A stretch of 64,000 bases of DNA, taken from the NCBI RefSeq assembly GCF_045679555.1, contig NC_092092.1, forward strand, positions 23,612,969 to 23,676,968, written 5' to 3'. This document shows, one piece after another, positions 1-11,193 of this stretch. The notes under the pieces were generated by a model. The model saw nothing but the letters and a program-made list of their open reading frames with translations. It was not told the DNA's origin and made no database searches. Position numbers and translations under genes: made by a program. Origin of the DNA: Salvelinus alpinus (lineage: Eukaryota; Chordata; Actinopteri; Salmoniformes; Salmonidae). How positions within the stretch are numbered: the stretch's first letter is position 1; each line of letters begins with the position of its first letter.

Positions 1-117
1 GAGAAAAATATGTACTGAATAAAAATAAGAAAAACTCCCTGATCAAGGTCAATTTAGGATGGTTAACTTAATGGCTGCTGGTTCAAACATCATGCATGTT
101 AGCCAATGACATTGCAG

Positions 118-3100
118 GACCAGGATCACCACCAATCTGAGGAGGAGGACGGGGACATCAGTGAGAAGTCCTCCGGTACAGACAGAGATGACAGGTCACC
201 AGGCACCCTGGACAAGAGGAGGATGTGTAAGTTCTCCCAACTGCACTATTCCTGCTTCAAATAGCAAACGTTTCAGCTGCAATAGCCTCCACCAGGTCAA
301 ATTGCTCATGTTTCGTGGCTGTTTAACCCCCTTCTCCTCTTCGATCTCCTTGACCCCCCTCCTCCTCCCCAGCTTCCAGACCGAGCACGGCCACCTCCTC
401 TGGGGGAGAGACAGATCAGAAGAAGGTTCGTACCAAGCTGATCAATTTCCTCCTGAAACGACCCACGCTGCAGTCCGTCAAGGAGAAGGGTTACATCCGA
501 GGTGGGCTCATAGGGTCTTCATTCCTACAATGCTACACAGGCCGAACTTGCTGCAAATCAGGCTACATTACATTTACTGTCAGGATTTGTCACAACTATG
601 TTACTTATCCAGGGAGATTGAGATTTGAATGAGTTTGTACAAATCTTCTGTTGTGATACGGGTAAACTAACATCCATCATCCTTCCCTCAGACAATGTGT
701 TTGGCTGTCATCTGGCTGCACTGTGTGCCCAGGAGAAAACTACTATCCCAAGCTTTGTGGAGAAATGTATCCGAGCAGTGGAAAAGAGAGGTAATGATTA
801 GTAATCACAGTGATGATGATTATGTTACAGTTGAAGGACATCTACTTTGTGCATGACACAAGTACATTTTCCAACAATTGTTTACAGACAGAGTATTTCA
901 CTTATAATTCACTGCATCACAATTCCAGTGGGTCAGAAGTTTACATACACTAAGTTGACTGCCTTTAAACAGCTTGGAAAATTCCAGAAAATGATGTCAT
1001 GGCTTTAGAAGCTTCTGATAGGCTAATTGACAACATTTGAGTCAATTGGAGGTGTACCTGTGGATGTATTTCAAGGCCTACCTTCACACTCAGTGCCTCT
1101 TTGCTTGACATCATAGGAAAATCAAAAGAAATCAGCCAAGACCTCAGAAATAAAATGGTAGACCTCCACAAGTCTGGTTCATCCAGCAATTCCAAATGCC
1201 TGAAGGTACCACGTTCATCTGTACAAACAATAGTACGCAAGTATAAACACCATGGGACCACGCAGCCGGCATACCGCTCAGGAAGGAGACGCGTTCTGTC
1301 TCCTAGAGATGAACCTACTTTGGTGTGAAAAGTGCAAATCAATCCCAGGACAACAGCAAAGGACCTTGTGAAGATGCTTGAACAAACAGGTACAAAAGTA
1401 TCTATATCCACAGTAAAACGAGTCCTATATCGACAACCTGAAAATCCACTCAGCAGTGTAGAAGCCACTGCACCAAAACCGCCATACAAAAGCTAGACTG
1501 CGGTTTGCAGCTGCACATGGGGACAAAGATCGTACTTTTTGGAGAAATGTCCTCTGGTCTGATGAAACAAAAATAGAACTGTTTGGCCATAATGACCATC
1601 GTCATGTTTGGAGGAAAAAGGGGGATGCTTGCAAGCCGAAGAACACCATCCCAACCGGCCGCAAATTGGTCGCAAATGGTTCTTCCAAATGGACAATGAC
1701 CCCAAGCATACTTCCAAAGTTGTGGCAAAATGGCTTAAGGACAACAAAGTCAAGGTATTGGAGTGGCCATCACAAAGCCCTGACCTCAATCCTGTAGAAA
1801 ATGTTTGGGCAGAACTGAAAAAGCGTGTACGAGCAAGGAGGCTTTCAAACCTGCATTAGTTACACCAGCTCTGTCAGGAGGAATGGGCCAAAATTCACCC
1901 AACTTATTGTGGGAAGCTTGTGGAAGGCTACCCGAAACATTTGACCCAAGTTAAACAATTTAAAGGCAATGCTACCAAATACTAATTGAGTGTATGTAAA
2001 CTTCTGACCCACTGGTAATGTGATGAAATAAATAAAAGCTGAAATAAATAATTCTCTACTATTATTCTGATATTTCACATTCTTAAAATAAAGTGGTGAG
2101 CCTAACTGACCTGAGACAGGGAATTTTTACTAGGATTAAATGTCAGAAATTGTGAAAAACTGAGTTTAAATGTATTTGGCTTCAACTGTAGCAACTGTAG
2201 CAGTAACATTGAAATAGCGGTGTATTACTCAGCACAATGTATACGGTAAAAGTAAAAAAGTTACCACAGTAGTTGATTGAACCCAATGCTGATGTGTGTT
2301 TGTCTTCACAGGTCTGGACATGGATGGGCTCTACAGAGTCAGTGGGAACCTAGCTGTCATTCAGAAACTACGCTTCAAGGCAGATCATGGTAATGCCCAT
2401 CTCTTTACCTTCTGTATGCGAGTATGTGTGTGTATGCATTTGTGTCTGTGTCTGTATTTGTGTGTCCTGTTCTTTGACTCTGTTGTGTGATGCGATTCTG
2501 TTCCACAGAGGAACTGGACCTGGAGGATGGCCAGTGGGAGGACATCCACGTCATCACTGGGGCTCTGAAGCTTTTCTTCAGGGAGCTTCCTGAACCCCTC
2601 TTCCCCTTCAGCCACTTCAGCCACTTCATCCAGGCCATAAGTAAGCAGCAGGCCAGAGGCCGTGACCCACAATGTCACCTCACGTAGTGTAGAATAGCCT
2701 GAAACTGTTAAGTATTGGCCCCACAGTGGCACCTCAGTTTTCTTACCCAGTGTAGTTATGCTATTACTTCACTATCAAGGAAGGACTAATCATGTTTACC
2801 ACCCCACTTCCCTTTGTTTTTTTGTTGTTTTTTTACACCTTTCCCCCCCCAATTTTGTGGTATTCAATTGGTAGTTAGTCTTGTCCCATCGCTGCAACTC
2901 CCGTACGGTTAAGATGCGTGCGTCCTCCGAAACACGACGCTGCTTCTTGACACAATGCCTGCTTAACCCGGGAGCCAGCCACACTAATGTGTCGGAGGAA
3001 ACCGTGTCAGAGTGCATGCGCCCGGCCTGCAACAGGAGTCGCTAGAGCGTGATAGGACAAGCGACAGAGCCTGGACTCTAACCAGGATCTCTAGTGGCAC

Positions 3101-3677
3101 AGCTTGCACTGCGATGCAGTGTCTTAGGCGACTCGGAGGCCCCCCACTTCCCTTTTTATGAACTATTGGAGATATACATTGAATCTATACATTAGTGTAC
3201 CATTTATTGTTCTATCATGTCTTGTTTTCAGGAACTGTTGATTACACCCTCAAAGTGTCTTACATGCGAGAGCTGGTGGAGTCTCTCCCTCGGCCAAACC
3301 ATTACACCATGGAACTCCTCTTCAGCCATTTACGCAAGTAGGTCTTTCACAATCACATTTTGCTTGTGTTTCAAATGGCACCCTATTTGCTATAAAGAGT
3401 ACTGTTTTTGACCAGAGCCCAATTTTATTGATGATATTATGATAACGTATAGTATTCTGCTTCTCTCGGCTCTCCCTCTCTATCCACCCTCTCTCTCAGA
3501 GTGATAAACTATGGAGAAGAGAACCGTATGACTGTGCAGAACGTGGCTATCGTCTTTGGTCCCACGCTGCTCCGGCCAGAGATGGAGTCAGCCAACATCG
3601 CCATGCACATGGTTTTCCAGAACCAGATAGTGGAGCTAGTCCTGAACGAATACGAATACATCTTCCATTCCAGTTGA
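118..3677 (+). CDS. arhgap27: RhoGAP protein, 3' part of gene (ARHGAP27-like)
   Basis: Seven exons join in one frame with AG/GT borders: 118-226, 373-501, 692-790, 2312-2389, 2509-2640, 3232-3337 and 3500-3677 (TGA 3675-3677). They encode the last 276 residues; the rest of the gene is left of the window. The first two exons give an acidic, Ser-rich linker and a basic stretch ([10 protein letters not shown]). The others give a complete RhoGAP fold: GLYRVSG with the arginine finger (codon 2335-2337), [18 protein letters not shown] and [14 protein letters not shown]. The family speeds GTP hydrolysis by Rho/Rac/Cdc42 proteins; ARHGAP27 also carries SH3, WW and PH domains upstream and acts in endocytic traffic. 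The paralogues ARHGAP9, 12 and 15 share the fold; ARHGAP27 is preferred because of the [18 protein letters not shown] segment. No frame breaks were seen. Introns carry a Tc1 element and a SINE. Confidence 0.87.
828..2188 (+). mobile_element. Tc1-like transposon, decayed, in arhgap27 intron
   Basis: The element starts CAGTTGAAG and ends CTTCAACTG, each flanked by TA (826-827 and 2189-2190), the Tc1/mariner target. Inner inverted-repeat copies of GTGGGTCAGAAGTTTACATA lie near 930 and, reversed, near 1995-2013. The outer ends are short compared with relatives I remember: the terminal nine bases run straight into inner sequence on both sides. The transposase is broken, so this copy cannot move by itself. 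Confidence 0.9.
1113..1985 (+). pseudogene. Tc1-like transposase remnant
   Basis: Recognisable pieces in order: an N-terminal helix-turn-helix region ([20 protein letters not shown]), then [20 protein letters not shown], then [20 protein letters not shown] and [20 protein letters not shown]. The expected start codon is ATA at 1113, there is a stop at 1326, the frame changes near 1440-1490, and the stretch between the first catalytic Asp block and the DNDPKHT block is largely missing. It is a pseudogene. Confidence 0.88.
2825..3145 (-). repeat. tRNA-derived SINE, minus strand
   Basis: Read on the minus strand it opens with a tRNA-like head (CCTCCGAGTCGCCTAAGACA, then a degenerate B box) and closes with TACCACAAAATTGGGGGGGG next to a homopolymer run. 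The plus-strand copy at 14574-14991 has the same layout and tail. It sits in the intron between arhgap27 exons 2509-2640 and 3232-3337. Confidence 0.8.
3372..3420. repeat. Half of the CCCTATT foldback repeat
   Basis: CAAATGGCACCCTATTTGCT followed by TTTTTGACCAGAGCCC matches one arm of the foldback repeat described at 44580-44691. The second arm is absent. It lies in the last arhgap27 intron. Confidence 0.65.
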
Positions 3678-4835
3678 AACAATCATAAGCCTCTATCAGT
3701 CAGAGGTCAGTGGTCAATTTAAGTAATATTGCAGTAGGAGAAAAACCACACACTCACCACCAGACAGAGGGTGCGTCCAAATAGTCTATCTTTCTTTCTG
3801 AAGTGTGCACTCATTCACTATTCCCCACAAATTTAAAAGCATTGGATTGGTGTAGGCATGGGCTAGAGGGAGTTTACATATAGGCCTAACAGTCATGTCC
3901 TTTCAAATCATGAAGGGAAGTGAACAAGTGCACACTTCAGGAGAAAGGAGAGATTATTGGGAAGCAGCCATAGAGGAGCTGCTTGCATTAGGCCTAGTTG
4001 AAAGCAATGTCAAATATTTGCACTGCATTTATTCTAATATCTTAGTTGGATAATCATTTGCCAATTCAGATTGTTCTCTGAATTTCTGCCACTTCACTGC
4101 ATTCCTTATTATGTAAAATAACACACACCCTTATGTCATCACTTATGTAAAGTATCAATACATTTTTTGTTGCTATAGGCCTACTTTGAAATCTTCCTTT
4201 CATGTAAACATTTTAATTCACAATAACATGATTTTATCTTAACACCCCAATTCTCAAGGCAACCTGAAGATGCTTTGATACTTTGTTTTTACACACGACC
4301 AAACAAACCCTTTTAGATGCATTTTGAAGATGAAATCAAAATGTTTAAAAGTTACTGAAATGTTTATCTGAGGTTACTGTATATCATGTTTCTGAATAGC
4401 CTAGAAGTCCTGTGTTATGCTAATAATGTCTTATTCAGTCAATGTACATTATGTAACTGTAATATAGAAATATATCAAATATGTACTACCCACAACCTGC
4501 TATGAATTAGACACCAACTTCCCTTGTACAGCTTCTCTAGATTTTGTACTGGATAATCAGATGCCACCCTTTTTAAATAGGCACATTTAGTGTTAATTAA
4601 ACAAATCCTCATTGTAAATGAACACACAGAATGATAATGACATATGGCTATGCTATTTCATTAAGTTTGTTAGCATTAATAGAGTTGGAAAAGGCCAGAC
4701 CTAAATGAATAGTTAGAAAGTTGTGAGAAGCATAACATTTTTTTTTCTTCTGTACATAGAAATCAATAGCATATTTATGCTGTAAATTACTGAAAATGCA
4801 CGTGTTCCTTTAATAAAATAACTTTGTAAAAACAT
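3678..4835 (+). other. Probable 3' UTR of arhgap27
   Basis: AT-rich sequence after the TGA with no coding frame. AATAAA at 4812-4817 is the best polyadenylation signal, which would give a 3' UTR of about 1.15 kb. The transcript end is inferred, not seen. No repeat family was recognised here. Confidence 0.55.
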
Positions 4836-5654
4836 GTCAACTAACATGACTCACTGTTTTGTCAACATTTATTGTTTCAAATGGTTAATTACGTAAAGTA
4901 ACTTAGCCGGGCCCTTATCCACTGATGTGTGTGAAAGATAGAGGCCTCTAGTGGCCAAAAGGCCGTATAAGCATGGACATCGCGATTGAGGGCTTCCACC
5001 ATTTTAATGTAGTCAAATGGGTGGGACTTCCAACTTCATTGCCTGATCCTGGTGACCCTGTTGGAGTCACGTCCAACCGAGTCATCAGGAGGGATCAGCC
5101 AATCGTGAAGAAAATGTACTATTTCAAAATGGAGATAGCCTCAATGACGCTGTCACAGACGCTATGAAGATAGCCTAAAATTGCTTCTCAATTGGAAATC
5201 CCCCATCACACTTATAGGCGATGTCATGCGTGTTTGGTCGTCTCGCGCTGAACTGCGCATGTGCAGGCCGTCAAATCAAAGGCACTCCCATATAAAGTTA
5301 TTTTTGACGGAAATGTAAACATGTCAGTTTGTCACTTTCACGAGGTTAGAGCCGAACTACTTAAGACATTGGCTCGAATCTAGGCTGTGCCTTTAGATTT
5401 CGAGAAAATGAACAACTAAGGAAGAATGTTTCACTTCTCTCATTGACTTCTCTATCCCCAAACCCCTCCCTGGTCTGCTTTGCAAGCGTTCCCGGGAAGT
5501 CTCGCGATGTTGTGCCTCTGCGGTTAGAAACTATAATGGCACAGATACAATGATGAGTCCTCTATCTATCTCTATGGTGTGATATGATTTTCTAGTAGGG
5601 AACGATTTAGAGGTTGCACTTCCGGGTTTCAGCTTGTGTTTACATCATTTTGCA
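4836..5654 (+). promoter_or_regulatory. Intergenic region and vps25 5' flank
   Basis: About 0.8 kb between the likely arhgap27 polyadenylation signal and the vps25 ATG. No TATA box stands out. The promoter and 5' UTR of vps25 must be here because its first coding exon is only 47 nt long, but I cannot place the start site. Parts around 4960-5170 read like a salmonid repeat I cannot name. Confidence 0.4.
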
Positions 5655-6807
5655 ATGAGTTTTGAGTGGCCCTGGCAATATAATTTTCCTCCGTTTTTTA
5701 CGTAAGTTAACAATTTTCACAACTAAATGGTGATACCCACGTATAACAAATGTTGTATTGTGTGGATGCCATTGCATTAAGTTAGTTAATTGTTGACCTA
5801 TTTAAAAAAAATTATGCTAGCTGGCTAGTGATGTGGATCAGCTAACGTTAGCCACATGGCGAACATATGAATGATAGCAATGGCAATGATTTTCTCAACA
5901 TGTAGCTAGATAGATAGATAGATAGTCATTCGTATTGACGTTGTAGCTACTTAGTTTATCATTCAAGCTAGTTAGCTAACGTTATGATGTATTGCAATCC
6001 GTGGCTAGTTACTGTAAATTATCTTGAATGTACATTCAATTTGCTAACTTGCACAAATACTGTATGATGTGGTTGTGTTCGCAGCTAATGTTTATGAGTA
6101 TTATTCACATCTCTTTCAAACAAAATAAACATGGATAACCGTTAGTGAGTGATTAGCTAGCTACCTACTTCTAGCGCTTGACTTACATGTCAATCAATAT
6201 AAGTTGGTGCGATGTCAGTAATGGTTGCTTTTGGTGATTGACAGGTTACAGCCCAATGTTGACACCAGACAGAAACAGCTTGCAGCTTGGTGCTCCCTCG
6301 CACTGTCCTACTGCCGCCATCACAAGCTCTACACTCTGGACATCATGGAAGCCCAAGAGAGCCCTGTGTTCAACCACAAGAATATTGATAGTATCCTTTT
6401 ATCTACCATGTTCTGAGTTTCACTTACTGACACGCATGTCATAGTTCAAACCAAATAAATCACAGGAGGCCATTTCTTGCTCTACTGTCCTGTCATTTGT
6501 TGTTGCACAGCTGCACACCACCCTGCATCACACTGCTGGCTTGCCTCTGAAGCTAGGTTGGTCCCAGGATGAGAGACCAGATGCTGCTGGATGTGGTGTT
6601 GGAGGGCTAGTAGGAGGCACTCTTTCCTCTGGTCTAAACAAAATATCCCAATTTCCCAGGGCAGTGATTGGGGACATTGCCCTTAATAAAATATCCCAGG
6701 TCAGTGATTGGGGACATTGCCCTGTGTAGGGTTCCGTCTTTCGGATGGGATGTTAAACGGGTGTCCTGACTCTTTGTGGTCACTAAAGATCCCATGGCAC
6801 TTATCGT

Positions 6808-6841
<34 letters not shown>

Positions 6842-8670
6842 AATTCTCAATCTGGCCCTCATGGCCACCTAATCAAACCCCAGCTTCCAATTGGCACATT
6901 CATCTCTCTCCCCTGTAACTATTCCCCAGGTCGTTGCTGTAAATGAGAATGTGTTCTCAGTCAACTTACCTGGTAAAATACGGGATAAATAAATAAGACT
7001 TTGAGGCTAGGGAAATATAAGGATGTTCTCTGAAATTACACCCACTGAATGTTTCTCCTCTGAAACCTTAACTGATCTTTCAGGAAAACTATCAATGGAG
7101 GCCATACTAATTGTTTTTGAGGAATTGAGGAAAAAAGGTAACAGGGTAGCTTTTATTGAAGGATGGATATTGATAATTATTCTGACAAAAATATTTGAAC
7201 TGGATATTGTTTGCAGGGAACCTGGAATGGTTAGACAAGAACAAGACGCGGTGTCTAGTCATGTGGAGGAGGCCAGAGGAATGGGGGAAACTGATTTACC
7301 AGTGGGTGAGTAGGTCTGCTATGGGCCCTGGTCTAAAGTAATGCACTATATAGACAATGGTGAAAAAGTACTCAATTGTCATTCTTGAGTAAAAGTAAAG
7401 ATACCTTAATAGAAAAAGTGAAAGTCACCCAGTAAAATACTACTTGATTAAAAGTATCTGGTTTTAAATATACTTAAGTATCAAAAGTAAATGGAATTGT
7501 TAAAATATACTTAAGTATCAAAAGTAAAAGTAGTAAGCAAAACAGATGGCACAAATATATATTTTTTAAATATATATATATATATTTTACAGATAGCCAG
7601 GGGCACACCAACACTCAGACATCATTTACAAACAAAGCATTTGTGTTAAGTGAGTCCGCCAGATCAGAGGCAGTAGGGATGTCCAGGCATGTTCTCTTGA
7701 TAAGTGAATTGGACCATTTTCCTGTCAAAATGTAACGAGTACTTTTGGGTGTCCGGAAAAATGTATGGAGTAAAAAGTACATTATTTTCTTTAGGAATGT
7801 AGTGAAGTAAAAGTAGGCAAAAATCTAAATAGTAAAGTAAAGTACAGATACACCAAAAAATTACTTAAAAAACGTTTGACATGTTTCTACGAACTTTATG
7901 GATACTTTTTGGAATTTTAGAATAATAGTCTAGACATCAAAACTATAAAATAACACATATGGAATCATGTAGTAACCAAAACAGTGGTTAACAAATCAAA
8001 ATATATTTTATATTTGAGATTCTTCAAAGTAGCCACCTTTTGCCTTGATGACAGCTTTGCACACTCTTGGCATTCTCTCAACCAGCTTCATGAGGCAGTC
8101 ACCTGGAGTGCATTTCAATTAACGTGTGTGCCCTCTTAAAATAGTACTTTAAAGTATTTTTACTTAAGTACTTTACACCACTGGGGTGTAGCCTATAGCT
8201 CCTTTTACATTGTTCGAAGAATCATGCAATGTAGCATCATTATTGAAGATATGATGTAGTTTTCCAGCAAGTAATAGTCTAAATCCTTGTGTCATCTGTA
8301 CTCTGTTGATACTTCTTGATGAAAGGAGCTCATGTTCCCAATCCTTTCAGGTCTCTAAAAACGGCATGGTCAATACAGTGTTTACACTCTACGAGCTCGC
8401 CAACGGTGACGACACAGAAAGCGAAGGTACAGGAACAGATATGTGCATTTCTGACATATTTCCTTCTATTCATCAGTACCTAAAGACATCTGCACTATTT
8501 TATGCCTTCTGTTGAGCTGTACAGCAAATGTAATTAGATGTAACCCATTTTCCCCAGAATTCCATGGGCTGGAAGACTGGATGCTGATTCGTTCGCTGCA
8601 GACCCTGCAGATGGACGGCAAGGCAGAGGTCATCTCCATGGACGACGGGAAGGGGGTCAAGTTCTTCTGA
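5655..8670 (+). CDS. vps25: VPS25, ESCRT-II subunit
   Basis: Six exons with consensus borders: 5655-5701, 6245-6390, 7084-7137, 7217-7305, 8351-8426 and 8558-8670 (TGA 8668-8670). They total 525 nt and encode 174 residues, against 176 in human VPS25. The protein starts MSFEWPWQYNFPPFF, the conserved N-terminus that docks on VPS22/VPS36; winged-helix segments include KQLAAWCSLALSYC, LEWLDKNKTRCLVMWRRPEE and WGKLIYQWV; it ends DDGKGVKFF. ESCRT-II carries two VPS25 copies, and their second winged helix recruits VPS20/CHMP6 to sort ubiquitinated cargo into multivesicular endosomes. The start was chosen by this N-terminus; no upstream in-frame extension is needed. Introns carry a 5S-derived SINE and a hAT-type element. 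No defect was seen. Confidence 0.96.
5907..5925. repeat. (GATA)n microsatellite
   Basis: About five GATA units in vps25 intron 1, next to GCTAGCTAACGTTA-type words common in fish introns. Confidence 0.8.
6537..6996 (+). repeat. 5S-rRNA-derived SINE in vps25 intron 2
   Basis: TGCCTCTGAAGCTAGGTTGG followed by GATGAGAGACCAGATGCTGC corresponds to the 3' part of 5S rRNA (TCTCAGAAGCTAAGCAGGGT and GGATGGGAGACCGCCTGGGA). The body ends in a LINE-like tail (GTAAATGAGAATGTGTTCTC from 6939) and ATAAATAAATA. This is the layout of the SINE3 class. A unit of about 43 bp (ATATCCCA...CAGTGATTGGGGACATTGCC) is tandemly duplicated at about 6643-6724. The 5' half of the 5S unit is missing, so this is not a working 5S gene. 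Confidence 0.75.
7355..8183. mobile_element. Non-autonomous hAT-type element in vps25 intron 4
   Basis: It starts CAATGGTGAAAAAGTAC and ends GTACTTTACACCACTG, inverted ends like those of the clean copy at 58553-59076, with the same interior (CCGCCAGATCAGAGGCAGTA; GTAACGAGTACTTTTGGGTG). Flanks do not form an obvious 8-bp duplication. It has no coding capacity and is interrupted at 7870-8140. Confidence 0.75.
7870..8140. mobile_element. Insert inside the hAT-type element, partly Tc1-derived
   Basis: Compared with the clean copy at 58553-59076, 271 extra bases break the run ACTTAAA...ATAGTACTTTAAAG. From about 7920 they match the inner end of the Tc1 element at 27869-29389 (ACACATATGGAATCATGTAG; AAGTAGCCACC). 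The first 50 bases come from something else I cannot name. CTTAAA occurs on both sides of the insert. Confidence 0.65.
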
Positions 8671-9510
8671 AGAGACATTGCATTGTGGGATTGATCAAGT
8701 GCTCAACTCAGACTGGGAACCTTTATCCTTATTGGCTGTGAGAGTACTGCTTGCCTGGACCCAGATCTGTTTGTGCTGTCCTGCCAACTCCCTGTGGTCA
8801 TTGGCGTGACAAAGGAGGTGCAAGACAGTGCAAACAGATCTGGGACCAGGTTAATGAGGGTTGCGCTGTTTAAAAGGCTATTATTTGCACCTCAGCACCC
8901 AATCTACGTGGTTGATGATGATAATAATAGTCATTATTTGGTTTAGGAAGTTGCCTTATTTGGTTCACCTAAGTTTAAAGCATTTTCTTACTGGAAGGGA
9001 ACCAATCTCGCTAGTAAATTCCATCTGCAGGAACAGTTTAGGAGGTGACTTTATTTCGACTTCTATGGTAGTCACCTGGGATGTTTGATGTGGGACTTTC
9101 CCCACAATCTGTATCTTTCCCTTACTATTTTCTTCTGTTTTGTATTTATAACTTGTTTTTATTCTTAACCTCCTGGTTATTAACAAATCTACTTGCAGCG
9201 ATTAGGTGTGATGGTGGTATGGACTTCTGCTGTATTGCTGTTCTTCTTTACCTCCAAAGATCCTCAAGAAATCCCAGTCAAGACACCCTGGAGACATTTG
9301 GGGAGTTTTAAAACCCCCCGGAAGAGGACACACATGGGAATAATAGAATCCTGATTTAGTTCAGCTGTAAAAATGATGCTGGATGTCTCATGTACAGACT
9401 GGCTGCTGTAAACCCTTAGTACATAACCTATGACACTCCTGTACACTGTCTCTATTCTATTCATCCTCCTTTTTTTACCAATGGAATACTGTAAGAAAAT
9501 AAATAGGAGA
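8671..9510 (+). other. Probable 3' UTR of vps25
   Basis: Non-coding sequence after the vps25 stop. AATAAA at 9498-9503 is the likely polyadenylation signal. Around 8765-8855, CCCAGATCTGTTTGTGC and its inverse GCAAACAGATCTGGGACCAG form a foldback of the kind common in salmonid 3' UTRs. Confidence 0.5.
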
Positions 9511-9736
9511 GAGATGTTGTCCTACTTGCAGTTATGATTGAGGACAATTCTGTACATGTCAAGGTCTAATTTGAGTTATTACAAGTGGCAATCAATTTTG
9601 TATATTAAATGAATGTCAATAGTGGTAACATGTAACAGTATCTCAGCTCAGGGGAGTTTGGATTCATTAGTTGTATTATAGTGCCCCCTAGTGTCAGAAG
9701 ATAAATACAGTTACACGTTTACTACACCTTTATGAA

Positions 9737-10212
9737 TGATCAAATCAACTTTATTTGTCACATGCGCCGAATAGAACAAGTGTAGACTTTACCATGAAAT
9801 GCATACTTACAAGCCCTTAACCAACAGTGCAGTTCAAGAAGAGTTAAGAAAATATTTACAAAATAGACTAAAATAAAAAGTATACCAAGTAGACTAAAAT
9901 AAAAAGTAATAATAAAAAGTAACACAAAAAGAATAACAATAATGAGCCTACATACAGGGGGCACCGGTACTGAGTCAGTGTGCGGGGGTACAGGTTAGTT
10001 GAGCTAATTTGTACATGTAGGCGGGGGTAAAGTGACCATGCATAGATAATAAACAGCGAGTAGCCGCAGTTTACAAAAGGGGTGGGGGGGGGAATTGTCC
10101 GGTGGTGAATTTATTAATTGTTCAGCAGTCTTGTGGATTGGGGGTAGAAGCTGTTGAGGAGCCTTTTGGTCCTAGACTTGGCGCACCGGTACTGCTTGCC
10201 GTGCACCAGTCT
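9737..10212 (-). mobile_element. 3' end of a non-LTR retrotransposon, minus strand
   Basis: AAATCAACTTTATTTGTCACATGCGCCGAA is the reverse of the common salmonid LINE end ...TTCGGCGCATGTGACAAATA. The following 450 bp match the neighbouring copy at 10503-11082 (GGCACCGGTACTGAGTCAGT; CATGCATAGATAATA). No frame is kept. 5'-truncated, non-functional. Confidence 0.75.
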
Positions 10213-10502
10213 TATATAGGAAAGAACATTGCAGCTTCTAATATTTTGTTAAAACAATACTAAAGGTTGTGTTTGAGACTGACTGACTGATCTACAAATA
10301 ATAATGAGTGGTTATTTATGATGCTCAGTGATTTGTAGATCAGAACAAGCCCAGAGACTCTAGGTAACCAAGCTATTGCAAGCAAGATATAGCCTACACA
10401 ACCGTATTGCTACTAATTTCCCAGGAATCACTAGACAGACACGCTGACTGGGCTGTTACTCTGGTGAGCATCTTATTACAGTCACCAGCTGGGTTGGAGA
10501 AC

Positions 10503-11082
10503 CTCACAAATTCAAATCAAATGTTATTTGTCACATGTGCCGAATACAATAGTTGTAGTGAAATGCTTACTTACAAGCCCTTAACCAACAATGCAGTTTT
10601 AAGAAAAATAGCAAAAAATAAATAAATGAAAGTAACCAAAAATTAAAGAGCAGCAGTAAAATAACAATAGAGAGGCCATATACAAAAAATTCCGGTACAG
10701 AGTCAGTGTGCAGGGGCACCGGTTAGTCGAGGTAATATGTACATGTAGGTAGAGTTATTAAAGTGACTGTGCATAGATAATAACAGAGAGTAGCAGCAGC
10801 GTAAAGGTGGGGTGGGGGGGCAATGCAAATAGTCTGGGTAGCCATTTGTTTAGATGTTCAGGAGTCTCATGTTTTGGGGTAGAAGCTATTTAGAAGCCTC
10901 TTGGACCAAGACTTGGCGCTTCGGTACCGCTTGCCGTGCAGTAGCAGTCTATGACTAGGTTGGCTGGAGTCTTTGACAATTTTCAGGGCCTTCCTTTGAC
11001 ACCGCCTTGTATAGAGGTCCTGGATGGCAGGAAGCTTAGCTGACAGTTCACACACACACTTAACCATTTTTAGGGTGGCACA
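10503..11082 (-). mobile_element. Second LINE 3' fragment, minus strand, with ORF2 C-terminus
   Basis: Same 3' end as the copy at 9737-10212. On the minus strand near 11040-10870 it encodes AIQDLYTRRCQRKALKIVKD and RYRSAKSWSKRLLNSFYPKT, the usual C-terminal end of Rex1/L2-like ORF2 proteins. It is cut at 11082, where a SINE fragment begins. Confidence 0.8.
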
Positions 11083-11193
11083 CAATTGCCCAGCGTCGTC
11101 CGGGTTAGGGTTTGGCCGGGGTAGGCCGGCATTGTAAATAAGAATTTGTTCTTAACGGATTTGCCTAGTTAAATAAAGGCTAAATAAAATAAA
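11083..11193 (+). repeat. SmaI-type SINE, 3' fragment
   Basis: GGCACACAATTGCCCAGCGT, then TTGGCCGGGGTAGGCCGGCA, then GTAAATAAGAATTTGTTCTT and TTAAATAAAGGCTAAATAAA: the 3' half of a SmaI-type SINE. The tRNA-like head is missing. Confidence 0.8.

Noticed and set aside
6537-6620. Possible 5S rRNA gene
   Set aside because: Only the 3' half is similar and it continues into a SINE body.
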